From NCBI RefSeq assembly GCF_001937445.1, contig NZ_MSKS01000052.1, positions 1-38,618 on the forward strand: a stretch of DNA of 38,618 nt, read 5' to 3'. Every line of letters starts with the position of its first letter. Position 1 is the first letter of the stretch. A model generated the notes under the pieces. That model worked only from the letters and a program-made list of their open reading frames with translations. It made no database searches and was not told the DNA's origin. The stretch is from Actinomyces oris. GTDB taxonomy: Bacteria; Actinomycetota; Actinomycetes; Actinomycetales; Actinomycetaceae. The position numbers and the translations under genes are program-made. Of the stretch, positions 34,870-38,618 are shown in pieces.

Positions 34870-36162
34870 ATGAGCGCATCAACCGCTTCCGCCGACTCTC
34901 ACGCCGCGAGCGCACCGGATGCGTCCGCGCCCGCGGCGCTCGCGCCCATGGATCTGAAGATCCCGATCACCGGCGTCGTCGCGCTCCTCCTGCAGGGGCT
35001 CATGGCCCTGGGGGCCCGCGGCTCGACCACCTTCGACCTGACCGCCTCCTCCGACCTCTTCAGGCTCGGGGCCCCCGAGCTCAACGCGCGCCTGGTCATC
35101 CTCGCCGCCGCCGGGATCGTCGCGGCGGCCACCGCCGTCGCCTTCGACCGCTCCCGGCGCCGCACCAGGATCCCGACCTGGGCCGCCGCCCTCATCGGCA
35201 TCGGATTCGTCCTGGCCTTCCTGGCCTGGGCAGGGGCTGGACGCAGCGGCGTCATCCCCCTGGTGACCATCCTGTCCTCCGCGCTGGGACTGAGCGTCCC
35301 CCTCGTCTACGGCTCACTGGCCGGGATCATCGGGGAGCGCTCGGGCACCATCAACATCGCCATCGAGGGCCAGCTCCTGGGCGGGGCCTTCCTGGGGGCC
35401 GTCGTCGCCTCGGCCTGCTCCAACCCCTGGGTGGGGATCCTGGCCGCGCCCGTGGCCGGAGTCCTCGTGGCCCTCCTGCTGGCCCTGTTCGGACTGCGCT
35501 ACCGGGTCAACCAGATCGTCGTCGGCGTCGTCCTCAACGTCCTGGTCTCCGGGCTCACCGGCTTCCTGTTCTCCACCTTCCTGTCCTCCAGCCCCAGCCT
35601 CAACCGGGCCCTGCGCCTGCCCACCCTGACGGTGCCGCTGCTGTCCCGGATCCCAATCATCGGGCCGGTCCTCTTCCGCCAGACGATCCTCGTCTACCTC
35701 ATGTACGCGGCCGTGGCGGTCCTGTCCGTCATGCTCTTCCGCTCCCGGTGGGGACTGAGGCTGCGGGCCTGCGGTGAGCACCCCAAGGCCGCCGACACCG
35801 TCGGCATCAACGTCATGCGCACCCGCGTGACCAACCTGGCCCTGGCCGGGGCGCTCGCGGGACTGGGAGGGGCCTTCTTCACCGTCGGATCGGGCCTGTC
35901 CTTCGAGAACGACATGACCGCCGGCAACGGCTACATCGCCCTGGCCGCCATGATCCTGGGCGCCTGGCGGCCCCTGGGCTCCCTGGGGGCGGCCCTGCTC
36001 TTCGGCTTCGCCACCTCCGTGGCCCAGACCCTGCCGGTCATCGGCAGCTCGGTCTCACCGGACATCATCTCCATGATCCCCTACATCGTCACGATCCTGG
36101 CGGTGGCCGGATTCGTGGGCAAGGTGCGTGCCCCGGCCGCCGAGGGGGTGCCCTACCCGTGA
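34870..36162 (+). CDS. Nucleoside ABC transporter permease (second)
   Basis: This is the second membrane subunit of the importer. The 430-residue protein has an Ala-rich N-terminus. Its helices include SVPLVYGSLAGIIGERSGTI and NIAIEGQLLGGAF, homologous to the hallmark of the first permease, plus YIALAAMILGAWRPLGS. It carries about 140 extra N-terminal residues with membrane segments before the conserved core, as is common in actinobacterial members. Its stop overlaps the cdd GTG start by 4 bases. Confidence 0.93.
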   Translation: MSASTASADSHAASAPDASAPAALAPMDLKIPITGVVALLLQGLMALGARGSTTFDLTASSDLFRLGAPELNARLVILAAAGIVAAATAVAFDRSRRRTRIPTWAAALIGIGFVLAFLAWAGAGRSGVIPLVTILSSALGLSVPLVYGSLAGIIGERSGTINIAIEGQLLGGAFLGAVVASACSNPWVGILAAPVAGVLVALLLALFGLRYRVNQIVVGVVLNVLVSGLTGFLFSTFLSSSPSLNRALRLPTLTVPLLSRIPIIGPVLFRQTILVYLMYAAVAVLSVMLFRSRWGLRLRACGEHPKAADTVGINVMRTRVTNLALAGALAGLGGAFFTVGSGLSFENDMTAGNGYIALAAMILGAWRPLGSLGAALLFGFATSVAQTLPVIGSSVSPDIISMIPYIVTILAVAGFVGKVRAPAAEGVPYP

Positions 36163-36593
36163 GCAGCATCGCGCCCACCGATCTGACCGACGCCGACTGG
36201 CGGGCCCTGCACGAGCTCGCCGTGGAGGCCATGACCCACGCCTACGCCCCCTACTCCCGTTTCAAGGTCGGCGCCGCCGCCCTGGTCGACGACGGTCGAC
36301 TCGTCTCGGGATGCAACGTGGAGAACGCCGGCTACGGCGTCACCCTGTGCGCCGAGTGCGGCCTCGTCTCCGAGCTCACCCGCACCGGGGGAGGGCGCCT
36401 GGTCGCCTTCGCCTGCGTGGACGCCCACGGCCGGGCCCTAGCGCCGTGCGGGCGCTGCCGCCAGCTCCTGAGCGAGCACGCCGCCGACGGTATGGTGCTG
36501 GCCATGCCCTCAGGGATGATGAGCATCGACGAGGTCCTGCCCGACCGCTTCACCGCCGACGACGTCGAACGCGTCGTCGGCCAGCAGAGCTGA
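36159..36593 (+). CDS. cdd: Cytidine deaminase
   Basis: Cdd deaminates cytidine and deoxycytidine to uridine and deoxyuridine in pyrimidine salvage. The 144-residue homotetrameric-type enzyme shows YAPYSRFKVGAAALVDDG, the catalytic C64-A-E66 in GVTLCAECG, and the zinc ligands C97 and C100 in APCGRCRQLL. The GTG at 36159 overlaps the preceding permease stop, so import and deamination are coupled. deoA follows after 40 bp. Confidence 0.96.
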   Translation: MSSIAPTDLTDADWRALHELAVEAMTHAYAPYSRFKVGAAALVDDGRLVSGCNVENAGYGVTLCAECGLVSELTRTGGGRLVAFACVDAHGRALAPCGRCRQLLSEHAADGMVLAMPSGMMSIDEVLPDRFTADDVERVVGQQS

Positions 36594-36633
36594 GGGCCGG
36601 CTGACCCGCAGCCACAGATGGAGGAGAACCCCC

Positions 36634-37980
36634 GTGACCGTCCCTGCCGCACCGCCGGCCGTCGAGCCCTTCGACGCCGTCGACGTCATCGCCGCCAAGC
36701 GCGACGGCGCCACCCTGAGCGATGCCCAGATCGACTGGGTCGTGGAGGCATACACCCGCGGCGTCGTCGCCGAGGAGCAGATGAGCGCCCTGGCCATGGC
36801 CATCTACCTGCGCGGCATGAGCCGGGCCGAGATCGCCCGCTGGACCGACGCCATGATCGCCTCCGGGGAGCGCATGGACTTCTCCGGCCTGCCCCGCCCC
36901 ACGGCGGACAAGCACTCCACCGGGGGAGTGGGGGACAAGATCACCCTGCCGCTGGCGCCGCTCGTGGCCGTCTTCGGCGTGAGCGTCCCCCAGCTGTCCG
37001 GACGCGGGCTCGGGCACACCGGCGGGACCCTGGACAAGCTGGAGTCCATCCCCGGCTGGCGGGCCGACCTCACGGGAGAGGAGATCTTGGCGATGCTCGG
37101 CGCCGACGGCCCCGGCGCCGTCATCTGCGCCGCCGGGGCGGGACTGGCCCCCGCCGACAAGCGCCTCTACGCCCTGCGCGACACCACCGCCACGGTCTCC
37201 TGCGTCCCCCTGATCGCCTCCTCGATCATGTCCAAGAAGATCGCCGAGGGAACCGGCGCCCTCGTCCTGGACGTCAAGGTCGGCTCGGGCGCCTTCATGA
37301 AGGAGCCCGGCCAGGCCCGCGAGCTCGCCTCCACCATGGTGGCCCTGGGCACCGACGCTGGCGTGACCACCCGCGCCCTGCTCACCGACATGTCCACCCC
37401 GCTCGGCCTCACCGCGGGCAACGCCCTCGAGGTCGCCGAGTCCCTCGAGGTGCTCGCCGGCGGGGGACCGGCCGACGTCGTCGACCTCACCGTGGCCCTG
37501 GCCCTGGAGATGTGCTCCGCCGCCGGTAGACCCGTGGAGGAGGATCAGGCCCGCGCCGCCCTGGCCGACGGGCGCGCCATGGACGTCTGGCGCGACATGA
37601 TCTCCCGCCAGGGAGGCGACCCGGATGCGCCCCTGCCCCTCGCCCCGCAGACCGAGACCGTCACCGCCCCGGCTGACGGGGTCCTCACCATCCTGGACGC
37701 CCTCGCCGTCGGGGTGGCCGCCTGGCGCCTCGGGGCCGGGCGGGCCCGCAAGGAGGATCCGGTCCAGGCCGTCGCCGGCGTCACCATGCACGCCAAACCG
37801 GGCGACGAGGTGCGCGCCGGCCAACCACTGCTCACCCTGCACACCGCCACCCCCGAGCGCTTCACCCGCGCCCGGGAGGCGCTCACCGGCGGCATCGTCA
37901 TCTCCGAGGCCGGTTCGCCGGAAGCGGCCGACGCCGTGGCCCGCCGTCAGCGCGGCGTCATCCTGGAGCGCATCGGATGA
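36634..37980 (+). CDS. deoA: Thymidine / pyrimidine-nucleoside phosphorylase
   Basis: This enzyme cleaves thymidine or uridine-type nucleosides with phosphate to the base and (deoxy)ribose-1-phosphate. The 448-residue product contains the phosphate-binding ADKHSTGGVGDKITLPLAP (91-109) and the family signature SGRGLGHTGGTLDKLESIPG (122-141). VSCVPLIASSIMSKKIAEG and the C-terminal PxD-type domain GVTMHAKPGDEVRAGQPLLTL (split motif) follow. The GTG at 36634 has GGAGGAG upstream. Whether it prefers thymidine (DeoA) or several pyrimidine nucleosides (Pdp) cannot be told. Its stop overlaps the start of the next gene. Confidence 0.95.
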   Translation: MTVPAAPPAVEPFDAVDVIAAKRDGATLSDAQIDWVVEAYTRGVVAEEQMSALAMAIYLRGMSRAEIARWTDAMIASGERMDFSGLPRPTADKHSTGGVGDKITLPLAPLVAVFGVSVPQLSGRGLGHTGGTLDKLESIPGWRADLTGEEILAMLGADGPGAVICAAGAGLAPADKRLYALRDTTATVSCVPLIASSIMSKKIAEGTGALVLDVKVGSGAFMKEPGQARELASTMVALGTDAGVTTRALLTDMSTPLGLTAGNALEVAESLEVLAGGGPADVVDLTVALALEMCSAAGRPVEEDQARAALADGRAMDVWRDMISRQGGDPDAPLPLAPQTETVTAPADGVLTILDALAVGVAAWRLGAGRARKEDPVQAVAGVTMHAKPGDEVRAGQPLLTLHTATPERFTRAREALTGGIVISEAGSPEAADAVARRQRGVILERIG

Positions 37981-38618
37981 CCACGCCCCGGCAGACGGAG
38001 CCGGCCATCGTCGCCCGAGCCGTCAACTCCCGGCTGCGAGTGGGCCGCCTCACCCAGGCGGGCCAGGCCATCACCCTCACCCAGACCGACGCCACCACCT
38101 GCGGACCCACCTGCCTCCTAGCGACCTGCCTGCTTCTGACGCCCGGCGAGCGCGTAGCTGTGACGGACGACCTCACCCACGAGATGACCGACTCGCAGTC
38201 CGGTCGGGAGGGCAAACAGCTGGTCTCCGTCCTGTCCCGCCAGCAGGTACGGATCCAACGGGCCATGAATGTCCGCGGCCTGGGGGGCCTGCCCTGGCCG
38301 AAGGCGCTCGGCTCCACGCCCTGGTCCGTGGCCCGGCAGATGACCGAGATCGCGAGCACCTGCACGCCGGGTGGCGGGCGCCGTCGTTACACGGTGAGGT
38401 GGGTGAGCGACCACGGCCCCGCCTGGGGCAGTAAGGTCGCCTCGATCCGTGAGGTGCTGGCAGGTGGACTCCCGGTCATCCTGGTCACCGGCGGTCCGCT
38501 CGTCCTCGACAGTGACACGGTGGCTGAGCCCGGTGCGGGATCTGTCGGATCTGCGGGATCACGGCTGCGCTCCGCCCTGGCCCGGACCCCGGCCGTGCCC
38601 CGCCACTACGTCCTGGCC
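37977..38618 (+). CDS. C39-peptidase-like (papain-fold) protein, runs off the window
   Basis: An open frame starts at the ATG at 37977, overlapping the deoA stop (ATGA), and stays open for 214 codons to the end of the window. Residues 34-48 read LTQTDATTCGPTCLL, matching the Q...CGxxC catalytic-Cys block of C39-type cysteine peptidases (Q36, C42). The last residues, PRHYVLA, look like the matching His motif (H210). No ABC transporter or signal peptide is seen in the visible part. The middle holds STPWSVARQMTEIAS and a low-complexity GAGSVGSAGS stretch. The family call is moderate, and the function in a nucleoside operon is unknown. Confidence 0.65.
   Translation, partial: MTTPRQTEPAIVARAVNSRLRVGRLTQAGQAITLTQTDATTCGPTCLLATCLLLTPGERVAVTDDLTHEMTDSQSGREGKQLVSVLSRQQVRIQRAMNVRGLGGLPWPKALGSTPWSVARQMTEIASTCTPGGGRRRYTVRWVSDHGPAWGSKVASIREVLAGGLPVILVTGGPLVLDSDTVAEPGAGSVGSAGSRLRSALARTPAVPRHYVLA

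Noticed and set aside
37625..38434. Long plus-strand open frame of about 269 codons at the end of the window
   Set aside because: It is a shadow of deoA and the C39-like gene in another frame; its Arg/Pro/Ser-rich translation has no family motif.

Overview
The window looks like chromosomal DNA of an oral Actinomyces (A. naeslundii / A. oris group). This is an inference from the very high GC content, GTG starts, many 4-base ATGA/GTGA gene overlaps, and a gene set of urease, urea channel, levansucrase plus fructan hydrolase, and an LPXTG surface protein. No rRNA or tRNA gene was recognised.

Layout. Positions 1-900 are an accessory scar: the frameshifted 3' end of an ISL3-family transposase with its right terminal repeat, a minus-strand reading frame cut by that repeat, and a relic of an acyl-adenylating enzyme C-terminus. 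A 14-TM-type drug-efflux MFS gene (903-2492) follows, with lower GC than the rest. From 9615 down to 2608 the minus strand carries ureA-B-C-E-F-G-D, a urea transporter and purU, all closely packed. Positions 9848-12123 hold a zinc-starvation locus: zinc-free paralogues of L28, L33, S14 and L36 on the minus strand, a Zur-like operator inside a strong divergent promoter, and a plus-strand COG0523-like gene without a recognisable Walker A motif. A ZTP riboswitch precedes glyA-folD (12223-14571).

Fructan metabolism follows: a GH32 hydrolase and a GH68 fructosyltransferase converge on a 15-bp-stem terminator, and a divergent LPXTG protein of the choice-of-anchor L type lies beyond. Next come small housekeeping genes (acyP, xth) and a MacA/MacB-like three-gene efflux operon whose permease carries a 9-bp tandem repeat. 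Then come galK with a DeoR regulator, a 2H phosphoesterase with a YihY-family membrane protein, and a mannose-1-phosphate guanylyltransferase gene. The window ends in a nucleoside uptake and salvage operon (BMP lipoprotein, double ATPase, two permeases, cdd, deoA) followed by a C39-peptidase-like gene that runs off the edge.

How the parts work together. Urea enters by the channel and urease makes ammonia and CO2. PurU, GlyA and FolD all act on the folate one-carbon pool, and the ZTP riboswitch links that pool to folate status. GH68 builds extracellular fructan from sucrose and GH32 can break it down. The Zur locus would replace zinc-binding ribosomal proteins under zinc limitation. The last operon imports nucleosides and converts them to bases and sugar phosphates.
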